Part shown: piece by piece, positions 5,026 to 6,282 of the stretch
How the letters are laid out: every line of letters begins with the position of its first letter
Numbering within the stretch: position 1 is the stretch's first letter
NCBI GenBank assembly: GCA_012800995.1
Contig: JAAZIH010000058.1
Location: 1-6,282 of the forward strand
Direction: 5' to 3'
Origin: Chloroflexota bacterium
GTDB taxonomy: Bacteria; Chloroflexota; Anaerolineae; Anaerolineales; Anaerolineaceae
Length of the DNA stretch: 6,282 nucleotides
Made by a program: the position numbers and the translations under genes
The notes under the pieces: model-generated
Database searches by the model: none
Seen by the model: only the letters and a program-made list of their open reading frames with translations
Told to the model about the DNA's origin: nothing

Positions 5026-6282
5026 TCATTTCACACGCCAAACCCGCACAGTACCATCGAATGAAGTGCTCACCAGGGTCGTGCCATCTGCGCTCATTCT
5101 CGCACGAATAATATTATCAGTATGCCCGGTCAGCGTCATGAGCATGGAACCATTTTCGATATCATAAAACTGAATATCCATGCCTTCTTCCACGAAAAAC
5201 GTCTTGCCATCGTTGGTAAACCCGAGACTGTACTTCGTATGTGTCCTGGCATCGACTTTGCGAATCTGTTCACCACTATAAGGATCCCATAAGAGCACAT
5301 AACCATCTCCGCCGGTGCTGCCCAGAATCTTACCATCTGGGCTAAACGCTACCGTGAAGATCCAATCTTCATGTCCTTCCAAAACATGTAAGATTATGCC
5401 GGTATTCACGTCCCAAATTCGCACAGTTTGATCATCGCCAGCACTGGCGATAAGCTGACCATCAGGCGAAAATGCCACAGTGCGCACGTAATCAGTATGA
5501 CCTTCAAGTGTGTACAAAAGCTCATAAGTATTGTAATTCCACACTTTTACAGTTTTATCATCACTGGCTGTGGCAATTTTGCTCTCATCGGGAGATATCG
5601 CGATTTCTCTAATCCAGTCATCGTGCGCGTCAAAATAATTAATTTCCGTTCCATTATTTGCATTGAGAAAGTTTACATAACCATGGTAAGTGCCACCCAC
5701 CAAAACGGATCCATCCTTGCTGAAAGCTGGTGCCAGCATTTGGTCAAACGCTTCATCTACACGCGACCAAACAATCTTGCCTGTCTCATCAGCCATCACG
5801 CTTAGCTCATTGCCATCCAGATAGAAGTATTTTGAACCATTGGGCGAAATGGCCAACGAGAAATAAGTACTGTTGTATTCATCAAGAGTATCAATTTGCG
5901 TGCCGGTGTAATAATCCCAAAGCGTTGTCTGACCATATTTGTTAAGCGCGACAAGATTCGTGTTCGTGGGGTTTATCTCCAGTTGTCTGAAGAAGATATC
6001 TCCCCAGGCAAATGTATTCATGCGGGTAGCAGTGACAAGATCCCAGACAACAATTTCCGATTGTTCACCATTCGTTAGCAGTTTCGTGCCATCCGCAGAA
6101 AAGACTACCGCGGTACCTTCAGCGTCTTCAAAACTGTACCTAAAAATCTCCTCACGTGTAGCGATATAATGAATTGCCACACTACCATCGTCACTTGCCG
6201 TAGCAATCAAACTTGAGTCAGGTGACCATGCCAATTGATTGATAAAATCTGCATGCGCGGCTATTGAATCCAAAAGTCCGCC
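5026..6282 (-). CDS. WD40-repeat beta-propeller protein, 5' end outside window
   Basis: The frame is open to the right edge (418 codons visible, first codon GGC at 6282), so the N-terminus is missing. A TTG at 6273 could be read as a start but sits just before a complete WD repeat and has little else in its favour. I count ten consecutive repeats of about 42 residues with the usual GH...SPDG...D..V.(I/V)WD pattern. The best conserved are repeats 6 to 8, with GHTDYVRTVAFSPDG and DDQTVRIWD the closest to consensus. Repeats 3 to 5 are divergent, and repeat 9 has lost the GH and WD signatures. The last repeat ends at VRVWRVK, right at the stop. Such proteins are rigid scaffolds for protein binding; no enzyme domain is visible and the partner cannot be told. 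Ten visible blades exceed one 7- or 8-blade propeller, so a double propeller is likely. It lies upstream of the thiamine operon on the same strand, with no sign of functional linkage. Confidence 0.9.
   Translation of the reverse strand, partial: GGLLDSIAAHADFINQLAWSPDSSLIATASDDGSVAIHYIATREEIFRYSFEDAEGTAVVFSADGTKLLTNGEQSEIVVWDLVTATRMNTFAWGDIFFRQLEINPTNTNLVALNKYGQTTLWDYYTGTQIDTLDEYNSTYFSLAISPNGSKYFYLDGNELSVMADETGKIVWSRVDEAFDQMLAPAFSKDGSVLVGGTYHGYVNFLNANNGTEINYFDAHDDWIREIAISPDESKIATASDDKTVKVWNYNTYELLYTLEGHTDYVRTVAFSPDGQLIASAGDDQTVRIWDVNTGIILHVLEGHEDWIFTVAFSPDGKILGSTGGDGYVLLWDPYSGEQIRKVDARTHTKYSLGFTNDGKTFFVEEGMDIQFYDIENGSMLMTLTGHTDNIIRARMSADGTTLVSTSFDGTVRVWRVK

Noticed and set aside
5428..6169. 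Plus-strand open frames opposite the WD40 gene
   Set aside because: They overlap each other and the clear WD40 coding region, and their translations show no domain or ribosome binding signal I can support.
6271..6273. TTG at 6273 as the real start of the WD40 gene
   Set aside because: The frame stays open to the window edge and the first repeat begins almost at this codon, so the gene more likely continues upstream. GGCGGA before it is a weak counter-argument.

Overview
All the genes I can support lie on the minus strand, and the centre of the window is a thiamine-salvage operon. Read in the direction of transcription (high to low coordinates), the layout is: the C-terminal part of a WD40 beta-propeller protein (5026-6282, 5' end outside the window); a short intergenic region with a likely promoter and a perfect inverted repeat (about 4970-5004); a TPP (Thi-box) riboswitch with a readable expression platform (about 4848-4970); thiN, thiamine pyrophosphokinase (4190-4843); thiB, thiamine-binding lipoprotein (3095-4171); thiP, fused two-domain permease (1355-3055); thiQ, ATPase (348-1355); and a DUF402/FomD-like gene cut by the left edge (1-363).

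The operon makes sense as one unit. ThiB captures thiamine outside the membrane, ThiP carries it across using ATP hydrolysis by ThiQ, and ThiN converts it directly to thiamine pyrophosphate (TPP). TPP then feeds back on the riboswitch in the leader. No biosynthetic thi genes (thiC, thiE, thiD, thiM, thiG) are in the window, so this is an import-and-activate module. The genes are tightly packed: 19 nt between thiN and the preferred thiB start, 39 nt between thiB and thiP, a 1-nt stop/start overlap between thiP and thiQ, and a 16-nt overlap between thiQ and the DUF402 gene. Most starts are set by visible Shine-Dalgarno sequences.

The most informative regulatory detail is that the leader contains two mutually exclusive helices. 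The 3' part of the TPP aptamer (4890-4901) can pair almost perfectly with 4858-4868. That segment holds the loop and part of the left arm of a 10-bp hairpin (4848-4873) whose right arm contains the thiN Shine-Dalgarno. This gives a concrete OFF/ON model readable from the sequence alone.

The organism is bacterial, with moderate GC by eye (about half) and AGG-type ribosome binding sites. A lipoprotein-anchored solute-binding protein, a bacterial multi-blade WD40 protein and a DUF402 gene together would fit a Chloroflexota (Anaerolineae-like) or another monoderm-like lineage. That placement is an inference with low confidence.

I see no transposases, tRNAs, rRNAs, CRISPR arrays or phage genes. 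The window is mostly a well-formed example of a known system, not a new one. The points worth a second look are the riboswitch platform, the inverted repeat over the promoter, and the DUF402 phosphatase-like gene at the end of a thiamine operon.
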